A stretch of 64,000 bases of DNA from Arachidicoccus ginsenosidivorans (lineage in GTDB: Bacteria; Bacteroidota; Bacteroidia; Chitinophagales; Chitinophagaceae). This document shows, piece by piece, positions 8,121 through 17,100 of this stretch. The notes under the pieces are model-generated. The model did no database searches, was not told the DNA's origin, and saw only the letters and a program-made list of their open reading frames with translations. Each line of letters begins with the position of its first letter. Positions within the stretch are counted from its first letter, which is position 1. The position numbers and the translations under genes are program-made. The stretch covers positions 1,426,001-1,490,000 of the forward strand of contig NZ_CP042434.1 of assembly GCF_007971385.1 (NCBI RefSeq), in the 5' to 3' direction.

Positions 8121-9533
8121 TTATTTCTTTACAAACATAACAGAGGAGGTATTACCATTTGCAGTAGCTACCTGTAAGACATAAACACCAGTTGCTAAAT
8201 GATCTACACTGATCTGTTTTGCAGCATTTAATTTACCGCTAAGTGCATTGATACCATTCACACTTACGATACGGTAAACGCTTCCTGCGCTCGCACCTTT
8301 TACATTCAGGGTACCAGAAACAACAGGGTTAGGGAATACAGATAATTTGCTGCTAGCATCATTTAACGCAACGGAAACACTATTTGAATAATGAGTTTCT
8401 CCGCTATTGCTAACTTCAGCTACTCTATAAACAGCGTTTGCAATTGGCGACGCGTCTATATATTTATAATCCAGGGCGGATGTGCTGTTGCCTCCGTTTG
8501 ATTTAGAAGCTACTGTGCCTACATTTACAAAACTATTGCTTCCAGCTACACTTCTTTGAACGATAAACTCTTTATTATTGCTTTCTGTTTCTGTGCCCCA
8601 AGTTAAAATAACACTACCATTTGATACGGAAGCTTGTAAGCCTGGTGCACTCCAGTTAACGGCAAGACCTAAGTTGGTTTGAATATCTGGGCCAGTCATG
8701 ATAAATGGCATACCGTGATCAAAGTGGTTACCACCGTTGACGGCATTGGGATCAGGAACACCATCAGCCGCTGTCGGGCTATTGGTCTTAATTCTATTGT
8801 TATTTCCTTCAAAAGTATTGAAGTTAATTGTCCGCTCTCCAATTTGTGTTCCGCGTGTTTCGCCATCCCAATTGGAGCTTTTACAGTATAATCTAAAGGA
8901 ATATACAGAATCTGGCAAAACAGAGGCTCCAGGTTTAATAGCGAATTTAATGCCCCCTTTCATATAGTTATAATTTCCTGCGGAGAAGTCCGGAGAAGTC
9001 GTTCCGTCTAAAGTAATACTACCATCAGTCGTAGAAGAAACTAACACTTTACCGCCAAAATCAATAATATTAGGTGTTTTTGCCACATTAGTTCCAACAA
9101 AGGCACTCACACCGGAATAATCTGTCAGCCCTGAAGGCGTGTAATCTCCATTTGTTAATGAACTGGCATCACCTGCAAGCATCCAGTCTTTGTTGACTGA
9201 ATCCTTATTAACATCTTGCCAATTCAATTGGAAGTTTGGACTTTGCGCCTGGGTTGTTCCCGCCGCCCCAGCAACAAATGACTGTCCATTGGCATTCCCC
9301 CTGGCATATTGAAGTACAATAACACCACTACCCTGATTCTCAAAGAAAGTCCACATACCAAGTGCCATTTCCAAATCAACCGGTTTACGGTCATTTTTAA
9401 CATAGGCATCGTTAGTTTTCAAAACTGTTTGCGTACCATCGTCTTTCCAGACATAATCCCCCATGCCGAAGGTTCCTGCCTTTGCAAGGCCTATCGCAAA
9501 TACTGCGATCATGAATGTAAAAATCTTTTTCAT
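8121..9533 (-). CDS. Secreted protein with T9SS type A sorting domain
   Basis: 470 residues. A signal peptide is evident (MKKIFTFMIAVFAIGLAKAG), so the protein enters the periplasm by Sec. The last 75 or so residues (SVFPNPVVSG through GVYVLQVATANG to a VKK end) are a typical C-terminal sorting domain that sends cargo through the type IX secretion system to the surface or medium. Residues about 300-390 resemble the fibronectin-III-like strand pattern seen before such domains (EFIVQRSVAGSN, YRVAEVSNSG). The N-terminal 280 residues are not recognised. It has its own terminator. Only the secretion route is well supported. Confidence 0.82.
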   Translation of the reverse strand: MKKIFTFMIAVFAIGLAKAGTFGMGDYVWKDDGTQTVLKTNDAYVKNDRKPVDLEMALGMWTFFENQGSGVIVLQYARGNANGQSFVAGAAGTTQAQSPNFQLNWQDVNKDSVNKDWMLAGDASSLTNGDYTPSGLTDYSGVSAFVGTNVAKTPNIIDFGGKVLVSSTTDGSITLDGTTSPDFSAGNYNYMKGGIKFAIKPGASVLPDSVYSFRLYCKSSNWDGETRGTQIGERTINFNTFEGNNNRIKTNSPTAADGVPDPNAVNGGNHFDHGMPFIMTGPDIQTNLGLAVNWSAPGLQASVSNGSVILTWGTETESNNKEFIVQRSVAGSNSFVNVGTVASKSNGGNSTSALDYKYIDASPIANAVYRVAEVSNSGETHYSNSVSVALNDASSKLSVFPNPVVSGTLNVKGASAGSVYRIVSVNGINALSGKLNAAKQISVDHLATGVYVLQVATANGNTSSVMFVKK

Positions 9534-10366
9534 AGAAATAAATTATTAATTAAAAAATGTTGAATACCCTTGACTACAACAATACTAGATTAACCTCTTT
9601 AATATTGAAAGTTGTACCCAGTAAATAAAGCATATATATTCATATTATCAGCTATATATAGTTTATATACATTACTCCCAATGTTTTAACAAAAGTAAAC
9701 CAACCATGCAAGCTCATTTGTAGCTAATCAGCTACAAAATGTAAAATAATTATTACCGTCTAAAATACGCTCCAGATAAGGTTTTGAACTAATAACCAAA
9801 AAGTTAGAAATTAAGCAACTTATTATCTCAAATATTTGATGTAAATATTCGTTGAGATTTTATTAATCCTTTTTAAAAAATATACCAGATATAATACCCA
9901 TATATAATTAAATATTAATATATAATATACTTCTAAATTTTTGCAATTTAGAAGGAGGAAAATATAGGTTTTAAACAGCCGAAAAATCATCAACTAAGCA
10001 TTTGGTTAATCAATTACACTTGACTACTATGCCTGTATAAGACATTGACTAATTGCTTCATCCATAGACCTCGAAGAATTAAAAAATTAAAATGGGACGC
10101 AAAGAGTAATGACGTCCCATTTCACTGTGAGCATTAAGTCAATTAAAATCAACTTCACCCTTTATTTATTATGATTGGTATACATGGTTTTCCAGATATA
10201 TGGCAAGCATTGTTATTTTGTATGTATCCAATTTTGCTTACCAGAATGTATATATCTGTTGCAAATGTACAAGAAGGTGACAAAATAATTGTAGCGCTTC
10301 AACTACAAACAACGAAATATACCTTCCTTGTTTACTATTTTCTCCATTTTGACACATCCACAAAAA
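9534..10366. other. AT-rich intergenic region without a convincing gene
   Basis: About 830 bases between two minus-strand secreted-protein genes. No reading frame looks coding; a 71-codon plus-strand frame at 10171 has no recognisable content. It would hold the promoter for the downstream gene. One hairpin is present: AAATGGGACG (10090-10099) pairs exactly with CGTCCCATTT (10113-10122). Its role is unknown. Confidence 0.55.
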
Positions 10367-10410
10367 AAAGTCCTAAACTCAATTGATTAATCAACTGAGT
10401 TTAGGACTTT
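10367..10410 (-). terminator. Strong 15-bp terminator hairpin
   Basis: AAAGTCCTAAACTCA (10367-10381) pairs exactly with TGAGTTTAGGACTTT (10396-10410), with the palindrome TTGATTAATCAA in the loop. On the minus strand the stem runs straight into an eight-T tract, placing it as terminator of the secreted-protein gene that ends at 10466. Confidence 0.82.
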
Positions 10411-10465
10411 CAATCATAACAGAAAATTCAAAGACTCACTTAAGCACTCCTCATAGGCTCCTCAT

Positions 10466-11746
10466 TTATTTAATTAACAAATTAGATCCTCCAATTGCGC
10501 CTTTATCATCAACAAATTTCAAATAATAAACACCTTGCGCATAGCCATTTAAATCAATAGCCGTCTGGTCACTGTTAGTAACAACTGACTTGACTTTTTG
10601 TCCGGCAGCATTAAATACCTCAATCCGGCTACCTGCTTTCAGTCCAACCACCCAAAATTTGCCCGATGTTGGATTAGGATATACTTTAATTGTAGACGCT
10701 AGTCCATTTACCTCGATGTTAACTGTTCCTGAAATGGTTTGCTTATTATTATTATCCTGTTGAATCAACCTGTAATAATAAGTTCCTGCCGTAAGAAGAG
10801 TATTGTCAACATAGGCGTAATCAAGCTCAAGACTACTATTACCACCACTTGAGGCAGCTAATGACGGCACAAAACCTATACTATTATAATGAACACCATC
10901 CTGGCTTCGTTGAACATCAAATCCTCGATTGTTCGACTCAAAAGAAGTCTTCCAAACTAAAGAAACCGTTTTGTTCGCAAAAGATGCGGCAAATCCGTGG
11001 AGTCCAACCGGCAATGCGCTGCTTGTACTACCTACGTAAAGCTGCGTTGCGCCGTATGTACTCGTTATGGTAGCATTTAATACGCCTGTTGTATTATCGT
11101 AACTAATTGTACTTGGAACTTCATTATAGCTTGTTGTACCACTTGTGCCGTTTACACTGGTATTGCCAGATTCTAACAAATGTAAATCACTGGTATTTCC
11201 AAAGCCAGTTTCAAAACCGAAAATATAATCTCCGGTATTGATGCCATTAAAATCAAAATAGGGACTAAAAACCTCGGCGGCGGTACCGCTTAAAGTTGTA
11301 TTTTGCTTCGTGCCCAATCCGGAAAAATAGGCAACATTACCAGAGGCGCCGGACATAATCGTTAAGGGATGCGCAATTGTTCCCTCACCGAGGGGCAATA
11401 TAAAGGAAGCCGTTTTATTGATAGCACCTGCATAGCCATCAATAAAAAATCCTGTAGCACCATTTATAGTTGCTGCGTTATCATAAGTACCAGAACCATC
11501 AAAAATCATAATCTCGGAGCGTCCAGTTGCATTGGGCGCATTTTGGCCACCTTTGTCAGCACTGACAACAGGTCCTCCAAAATACCAATTCCCGTTTCCC
11601 TCCACCAGTACATTGCCTCCATCCCCTATTAGGGTACTTCCATTATAGGCCGGGCCATATAATCCAACCGGCGCACCTATGTAATTTTGAGCAGTAGCTG
11701 CTAGGCCTATAATAGAAAATATTGTAAGAAAAGTTATCTGCTTCAT
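10466..11746 (-). CDS. Secreted protein with T9SS type A sorting domain
   Basis: 426 residues from the start chosen at 11746. The frame is open further upstream, but this ATG begins a clean signal peptide (MKQITFLTIFSIIGLAATAQ) and is preferred. The mature N-terminus (glycine- and asparagine-rich, many short beta strands) is not recognised. Residues about 270-345 have the FDVQRSQDGVHYNSIG and YYYRLIQQDNN pattern found just before sorting domains. The C-terminal section (IKVYPNPTSGKFWV through GVYYLKFVDDKG) is a type A sorting domain, so export by the type IX system is expected. It has the same architecture as the gene at 8121 but little obvious similarity outside the C-terminal part. Confidence 0.8.
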   Translation of the reverse strand: MKQITFLTIFSIIGLAATAQNYIGAPVGLYGPAYNGSTLIGDGGNVLVEGNGNWYFGGPVVSADKGGQNAPNATGRSEIMIFDGSGTYDNAATINGATGFFIDGYAGAINKTASFILPLGEGTIAHPLTIMSGASGNVAYFSGLGTKQNTTLSGTAAEVFSPYFDFNGINTGDYIFGFETGFGNTSDLHLLESGNTSVNGTSGTTSYNEVPSTISYDNTTGVLNATITSTYGATQLYVGSTSSALPVGLHGFAASFANKTVSLVWKTSFESNNRGFDVQRSQDGVHYNSIGFVPSLAASSGGNSSLELDYAYVDNTLLTAGTYYYRLIQQDNNNKQTISGTVNIEVNGLASTIKVYPNPTSGKFWVVGLKAGSRIEVFNAAGQKVKSVVTNSDQTAIDLNGYAQGVYYLKFVDDKGAIGGSNLLIK

Positions 11747-11893
11747 AATTTTAAGCTTTAAAATGAATAATGATCTGCTTCTGGCTTTGCCAGAAGTAAA
11801 TACTATAATACTGATCTTAATTGTTACATAAAGACGTATTACAGCCACAATTAAACCCTGGGAAAGAATTATCCCAATTAAACATTTCTTTCA

Positions 11894-12643
11894 TTATTCG
11901 CCAAGCTCCAGCGCTTTAACAACTATATTAGGTATATATACATAACTGACAATCTTACCAGTATTGTTTTGTATGACTTTAAAAGTCAGTTTATCTCCAG
12001 CAGCTAAATATATTTCTTCAGAAAAGTGAAATATATTGATGTGATTTGTCTGCCCTGCAACTGGAACTTGAAATTGTGTGCTATAAGCACCATTTTTCTG
12101 CACCTCAAACACAATAGATCCAGGTGCATCCGGGGCCTGGGCAATATACCCATCCAATTCATATTTATAATTACCTCCAACAGTGGCTACTACAGCCCCT
12201 CCATCAACGGTTGGTAAAATATCAGGGTTACCTACTCCATGGTCCGGACCTGATACATTTAATGGTACATCAACTGTGCCAACCGGTATATTGCCACTGG
12301 CAGGAGCTAATGCACTGATAAAAGGCATAGGGCCTTGCCATAGCCACCCTTTACCAGTCCATAGATAAAGTCCGACACCATAAGATGGAAATGCAAAATT
12401 AGATGCTAATGCCGTGTTGGTGTTATACACCATTATCCCTGCTGTTTTTGTATCACCCGCTAATCCAAATTCATCTGTACTGGTCAGGCTGACTTTGGGT
12501 GGCATAAATCCCAAATTGGTCCCAGAAACTTGCAAAGCCACACTTGCATCTGGCGGGGTAGTACTTCCAACATTCACCTGTCCATAACTAACTGCTGTCC
12601 CAACACAAGCAACCATAAATAATGAGAGTAACGTTTTTTTCAT
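11894..12643 (-). CDS. Secreted protein of unknown function, possible C1q/TNF-like C-terminal domain
   Basis: 249 residues with a signal peptide (MKKTLLSLFMVACVGTAVSYGQ). Residues about 25-100 (VNVGSTTPPDASVALQV, GIMVYNTNTAL, GVGLYLWTGKGWLW) match the start of Bacteroidota surface proteins that precede jelly-roll domains. Residues about 145-249 alternate hydrophobic residues as in a beta sandwich and resemble C1q/BclA-like trimerising domains; that resemblance is tentative. No sorting domain is present at the C-terminus. It lies 147 bases upstream of the preceding secreted-protein gene on the same strand and may be co-transcribed with it. Confidence 0.6.
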   Translation of the reverse strand: MKKTLLSLFMVACVGTAVSYGQVNVGSTTPPDASVALQVSGTNLGFMPPKVSLTSTDEFGLAGDTKTAGIMVYNTNTALASNFAFPSYGVGLYLWTGKGWLWQGPMPFISALAPASGNIPVGTVDVPLNVSGPDHGVGNPDILPTVDGGAVVATVGGNYKYELDGYIAQAPDAPGSIVFEVQKNGAYSTQFQVPVAGQTNHINIFHFSEEIYLAAGDKLTFKVIQNNTGKIVSYVYIPNIVVKALELGE

Positions 12644-13159
12644 GTTTAAAAGTTTTATATTTAAAAAATAAAGAACCGTTGGATCAGAATGGATAAGTTG
12701 TTCAGCATCTTCACAGATTTACCTGATTCTTAGCATTCAATGATTACTCAAATTTAAGAGAGATTATAACACTTGTTTGTAGCTTTTACGCCACAATTAG
12801 AAAAATAAATTCACGCAACTTATTTTTTGTAATTTTGGACATCTATTTAAAATCTTACTTTGGTTGCGTCCTACCTCAAAACCAATATTACCATGAACTA
12901 TTACTGCACATCTTTTGTAAGTATTTCCATCAGTTATTTGTAGTCGCGAAAGTGTCAGCTGAGTTTTTTTTCATAACAAAGACAAAGGAACATTAGAGGC
13001 AAATTGTTTTGCATCCAATTTTTGATCACAAAGAGGCTTCAAGAAACTTTATGACCTATATAAGTAATTTGGATTACTATCATATTAGCATAATTCAGCG
13101 GGACATGGAGTATGGAGTATGGAGTACGGACTGATCCTTAAAAACTTTTTTAAATTAAA
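12644..13159. other. Divergent intergenic region
   Basis: About 515 bases between a minus-strand secreted-protein gene and the plus-strand BlaI gene. No coding frame is seen. A short tandem repeat, three copies of a seven-base unit related to GGAGTAT, lies near 13105-13126. Confidence 0.5.
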
Positions 13160-13204
13160 TTTGGTTATTCTACGAAACTATCGTAGTTTTACGAAAAGTT
13201 CGTA
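13160..13204 (+). promoter_or_regulatory. Promoter with two BlaI-type operator dyads
   Basis: Two inverted repeats of the BlaI/MecI operator type sit side by side: CTACGA-5-TCGTAG (13170-13186) and TACGAA-3-TTCGTA (13190-13204). They overlap a plausible Bacteroidota promoter: TTTG at 13160-13163, 20 bases, then TAGTTTTA at 13184-13191 (consensus TAnnTTTG). The expected transcript start falls within about ten bases of the BlaI ATG, so the message would be nearly leaderless. Binding of the adjacent repressor would block its own promoter. Confidence 0.72.
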
Positions 13205-13207
13205 GAT

Positions 13208-13564
13208 ATGCAGAAATTAACCCAACAAGAAGAAGAGGTCTTACGCGCAGTATTTAAGGTGGGATCAGGTAATGTCAAATCCATTATGCAGCAAATGGAT
13301 GCGGACGCGCCCTACACGACTATTGCTTCCACCATTAAAAACCTAGAAAAAAAGGGATATTTAAGCAGTACAATGGTGGGTAACACCTATATATATGCCT
13401 CCTCTATCAGTCAGGAAGAATACAAGAAGAAATTTGTCGGCAGTGTCGTAAAACAATACTTCTCAGATTCCTATAAGGAGGTCGTTTCTTTTCTGGTAAA
13501 GCAAAAGAAGGTGTCTGCTGAGGAATTAAAGGAAATTATTCAAATGATTGAAAAAGAGAAATAA
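13208..13564 (+). CDS. BlaI/MecI/CopY family transcriptional repressor
   Basis: 118 residues, normal for this winged-helix family. The DNA-binding part spans residues 1-70 (LTQQEEEVLRAVFKVGSGNVKSI, then YTTIASTIKNLEKKGYL, the recognition helix). The C-terminal half is the dimerisation region that is normally cut to relieve repression. Two matching operator dyads lie immediately upstream, which supports autoregulation. The next gene, 24 bases downstream, encodes the M56 membrane protease partner expected for this system. No beta-lactamase is adjacent, so the regulated target may be only this pair or genes elsewhere. Confidence 0.88.
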   Translation: MQKLTQQEEEVLRAVFKVGSGNVKSIMQQMDADAPYTTIASTIKNLEKKGYLSSTMVGNTYIYASSISQEEYKKKFVGSVVKQYFSDSYKEVVSFLVKQKKVSAEELKEIIQMIEKEK

Positions 13565-13588
13565 TTAAATAACGCTAAATTCATAATC

Positions 13589-15496
13589 ATGGTTACGATC
13601 CTACAATATTTTTTGCGGGTATCCGTGGGGCTTACCTGCATGTACCTATTTTATGCTGTAGTGCTTAAGAAGTTTACATTCTATGGATGGAACAGGGCTT
13701 ATTTTTGGACTTGTTCAGTCTTATGTCTGATCATGCCGTTCATTGATATCTCAAAGTTCTTCACGCATTCTGAGCCGTCCTCAACCATCTCCTTTCAGCA
13801 AACCATTATCAGTGGCATTCCTCAGGTGGCCATAAACTATACACCTGTTCAGGAGGCCACGCGTCATATCAGCTCCACTGCCATTATAACCATACTGTTG
13901 ATTTCAGGCATGGTGGCCATGCTGATTAAACTATCCTTTGCATTGTTATCCATTTACCGGTTAAAACAAAAGTCCCAAATTCTGGAGCGGCGAGCGGGTT
14001 TTACAATCTATCAGGTAAATGGAAATATAACACCTTTTTCCTTTCGTGATTCCATCTTTTTAAATAAAGACCTACATGAAACTACTGAGCTGGATAAGAT
14101 ACTTGCCCACGAACAGGTGCATGTGCTGCAATATCATACACTGGATAATTTATGGGCAGAATTTCTGGTCATTATAAATTGGTTCAATCCATTTGTATGG
14201 CTGCTTAGAAGAGCGGTCAAGGAAAATCTGGAATATATTGCCGATGCTCAGGTGCTTGAACGTGGCATAAATAAACAACAATATCAGTATCTTCTGCTTC
14301 ATGTAAGTGGTATTCACCAGGCAGGGCCTACTAATGCATTTAATCTCTCTTCACTTAAAAACAGAATTAAAATGATGAACAAAACAAAAACAGCCAAAGT
14401 GCAGCTCCTTAAATTTACTTTTTTGCTGCCTTTAATTGTGGTACTGTTATTTTCATTCAGGGCGGTGGCTAATAAAGCGCAAGGCGCCATCCAATTTTAC
14501 GGTTCTATTTTAAATGGCACCAATAACCAGCCCATGGAAGCCGTAACCATCACGGATCTCGCTAATCATATTAAAGTCACCACTGATAAGCATGGGTATT
14601 ATACATTTTCTTTTAATAACGAAAAAGAAGTACATTACCCTATTGATCTCAGGATTCAAAAAGAGGGTTTTAAATCAGCCGAGATCAAAATGAAAAGCCT
14701 AATAGGCAAGGATGGTCAGTTAAATGCGCTTTATATGGCAAATGCGGGGCTTCAGCCATTGGATAATGCCCAACCTGCTACCACAATTCTTATCGGAGCC
14801 GCAAAGGGCACTGAGCAGTACCGCAGTCTACAGAAAACCAGGGATCGTTTTACAAGTGCCACTACTATGGCAGATCATATGGAAATTTCCGGAATTGTAT
14901 TTGACCAGGCTTCACATACTGCCATTTCTAATGCTACTTTAAAAAGTGCCGCTGATAAAGTCATTGGTCATACAGATGACAAAGGCTTTTATTCTTTAGT
15001 AATCGATGAAAAGGAAATTATAGGTGTCAAATACTATATAAATTTTACAAAACAGGGTTATCAGGATTTTCCCTTTGCACTCAGTATTGACCCTGCAAAA
15101 CAAAAAGAAGCCCTTCACCCTTATTTACTGACAAATATCGGTCTGTCTCAAACTCCTATACCAAAAGACGGCCCTTTCCCCTCCTCCTACTCAACAGGAC
15201 AGGATAAGAAGGTAACTTATCAGGACGCACTGGCAGCCTTGGACTTTAAAGTCAAATATGATGCGATAGCCGAAAAAGTAAAAGCTACCCACAAGGCGAT
15301 TGTCAAAGTGGACAGCGCTATTTGGGTCATCAGCCAAAATACCACCTCCAGATATACCATACTTGACAACTTAACCATTAGCGTCGATGGGAAACAGATG
15401 TCGTTTGACGAGGCAAGTAAAAAACTTGCACCTAATGACATTGGTACGGTTGACATGAAAAATGGCCGGGACCTGGTAATTACGACCATTAAATAA
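13589..15496 (+). CDS. M56 (BlaR1-like) membrane metallopeptidase with carboxypeptidase-regulatory-like repeats
   Basis: 635 residues. Transmembrane segments lie near residues 5-25, 36-52, 97-122 and 274-294. The zinc site HEQVH (174-178) and the following ENLEYIADAQVL helix are typical of peptidase family M56. In BlaR1 the part after the last membrane segment is a penicillin-binding sensor. Here it is instead two carboxypeptidase-regulatory-like beta modules (residues about 298-365 and 430-500, each with a G-x-Y/F-S strand) and a final unassigned domain. The sensed signal is therefore unlikely to be a beta-lactam by the usual mechanism. It is in an operon with the BlaI repressor, its likely substrate. 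Confidence 0.85.
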   Translation: MVTILQYFLRVSVGLTCMYLFYAVVLKKFTFYGWNRAYFWTCSVLCLIMPFIDISKFFTHSEPSSTISFQQTIISGIPQVAINYTPVQEATRHISSTAIITILLISGMVAMLIKLSFALLSIYRLKQKSQILERRAGFTIYQVNGNITPFSFRDSIFLNKDLHETTELDKILAHEQVHVLQYHTLDNLWAEFLVIINWFNPFVWLLRRAVKENLEYIADAQVLERGINKQQYQYLLLHVSGIHQAGPTNAFNLSSLKNRIKMMNKTKTAKVQLLKFTFLLPLIVVLLFSFRAVANKAQGAIQFYGSILNGTNNQPMEAVTITDLANHIKVTTDKHGYYTFSFNNEKEVHYPIDLRIQKEGFKSAEIKMKSLIGKDGQLNALYMANAGLQPLDNAQPATTILIGAAKGTEQYRSLQKTRDRFTSATTMADHMEISGIVFDQASHTAISNATLKSAADKVIGHTDDKGFYSLVIDEKEIIGVKYYINFTKQGYQDFPFALSIDPAKQKEALHPYLLTNIGLSQTPIPKDGPFPSSYSTGQDKKVTYQDALAALDFKVKYDAIAEKVKATHKAIVKVDSAIWVISQNTTSRYTILDNLTISVDGKQMSFDEASKKLAPNDIGTVDMKNGRDLVITTIK

Positions 15497-15536
15497 AAAA
15501 TTCAATCTGGTATTTGGATCGTCCTTTAAAATTATG

Positions 15537-15576
15537 AAAAGCGCAAAAGAATATGTTTATTTTCTTTTGCGCTTTT
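15537..15576 (+). terminator. Terminator of the BlaI-M56 operon
   Basis: AAAAGCGCAAAAGAA (15537-15551) pairs exactly with TTCTTTTGCGCTTTT (15562-15576), followed by further T. It lies 40 bases past the M56 stop. Confidence 0.82.
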
Positions 15577-15881
15577 TCATTTGAACCTGCTGTTGAATTT
15601 GCCTTTTGCATATGTTTTTATTTTACCTTATGCGCCAGGATATTGCTGGTAGTTTCTTTTCCGGCATAACCCCGGTACAATCACTGGCTTTATTGCTTTT
15701 TAGCTTTATCCGCTTATCTGTGCTTCTTGCATCGTTGCCCTGCAGCTTTATTATGGGTTTGGTTTTACCGTCCACTTAACAGAAATCCTAAAAATTTTCA
15801 GGTAAGGCAGGATCTATTGATTATTTTTGATACCTTTACTAACATTTGATAGTATTCGTAATTAAATAACACATAAACAAT
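15577..15881. other. Intergenic region upstream of acyl-CoA dehydrogenase
   Basis: About 300 bases with no recognisable coding content. It presumably carries the promoter for the downstream gene; a TACCTTTA box at 15831-15838 is a weak candidate for the -7 element. Confidence 0.4.
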
Positions 15882-17048
15882 ATGATACGTGCGACTCAGT
15901 TGTCCCCGGAACATCAGATTTTTCGGGATACACTTAGAGCCTTTATTGAAAAGGAAATCAATCCCCATATTGATCAGTGGGAAAAAAACCAGCAAATTGA
16001 CCGTGAGATTTGGAAGAAAATGGGCGACATGGGATTTATGGGTGTTAATTTCCCTGAGGCTTATGGTGGTCTGGATCTGGATTTTTATTATTCTATGATT
16101 CTCTGTGAAGAACTCTCGCATTGCTTTTCCGGTGGTTTTACCATATCTGCGCTGGTTATTCAATTTATGTCTGCCCCTTACCTGCTTAAATATGGATCAG
16201 AAGATCTTAAAAAGCGATATCTGCAGCCTGTTATCTTGGGTAATATGGTCAGCGCCATCGCTATTACGGAGCCTGGTGCAGGTTCTGATGTCAAAAATAT
16301 CCGGACAACTGCTGTCAGAGAAGGCGACCATTATATTATAAATGGTTCAAAAACATTTATCACCAACGGTGTGTATGGTGATTTCTTTATTACTGCCGTA
16401 AAGACCGATCCCACAAAAGGCGCCAAAGGCATAAGCCTGATCCTCATAGACCGTAATGCGCCAGGTGTCAGTGCACGAAAGATTGACAAAATGGGCTGGC
16501 ATGCCTCCGACACTGCTGAGCTTTCTTTTGACAATGTAAAGGTGCCAGTAGGCCATCTATTGGGAGAAGAAGGTGCCGGATTTGGCTATCTGATGGATGG
16601 CCTGCAATTAGAAAGGCTTACTGCTGCCATCCAGAGTATCGCTACCGCTGAATTTACCCTAAAGTATACGATGGAGTATATCAATGTCAGGGAGGCATTT
16701 GGTAAAAAGCTCCAGGAGTTCCAGGTGATCCGTCACAGGATTGCACAGATGGTGGCGGATATCAAAACGACCAAGGCCTTTGTTAATTATTGCTGCGATC
16801 TGCAAAATGACGGTATTTATGCAGTAGAAGACTGTTCGATTGCCAAACTCCAGGCCAATGAACTGGCTATTAGTATTGTCCATCAGTGTCTGCAATTATT
16901 TGGTGGGTATGGATTTACCGAGGATTATAAGATTGCCAGGCTTTACCGTGATGTCAGAGCCGGAACTATTATTGGTGGTACTTCAGAAATCATGCTGGAG
17001 ATCATCGCCAAAATGGAAATTGACGGTGTTAGTTATAAAAATAAATAA
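15882..17048 (+). CDS. Acyl-CoA dehydrogenase, long-chain/isovaleryl-like class
   Basis: 388 residues, the usual size. The flavoenzyme oxidises acyl-CoA to trans-2-enoyl-CoA. The FAD/substrate signature AIAITEPGAGSD is at residues 125-136, and the C-terminal LQLFGGYGFTEDY and YRDVRAGTIIGGTSEI motifs are present. The usual catalytic glutamate before GTSEI is Gly here, but long-chain and isovaleryl enzymes carry it instead on an earlier helix, and Glu244 in GLQLERL fits that place. It is followed after 52 bases by the FadJ-like gene, suggesting a beta-oxidation operon. The exact chain-length preference cannot be read. Confidence 0.87.
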   Translation: MIRATQLSPEHQIFRDTLRAFIEKEINPHIDQWEKNQQIDREIWKKMGDMGFMGVNFPEAYGGLDLDFYYSMILCEELSHCFSGGFTISALVIQFMSAPYLLKYGSEDLKKRYLQPVILGNMVSAIAITEPGAGSDVKNIRTTAVREGDHYIINGSKTFITNGVYGDFFITAVKTDPTKGAKGISLILIDRNAPGVSARKIDKMGWHASDTAELSFDNVKVPVGHLLGEEGAGFGYLMDGLQLERLTAAIQSIATAEFTLKYTMEYINVREAFGKKLQEFQVIRHRIAQMVADIKTTKAFVNYCCDLQNDGIYAVEDCSIAKLQANELAISIVHQCLQLFGGYGFTEDYKIARLYRDVRAGTIIGGTSEIMLEIIAKMEIDGVSYKNK

Positions 17049-17100
17049 GTGAATGGCGATTCAGAAATAAAAGCGCCACCCAACATCTAAGTAAACAGTT

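Noticed and set aside
10171..10386. 71-codon plus-strand frame in the AT-rich gap between secreted-protein genes.
   Set aside because: It runs into the terminator hairpin and shows no protein features.
15882..17048. Acyl-CoA dehydrogenase seemed to lack its catalytic glutamate (GGTSEI instead of EGTSEI).
   Set aside because: Long-chain and isovaleryl-type dehydrogenases carry the base on an earlier helix, and Glu244 (LQLERL) is in that place.
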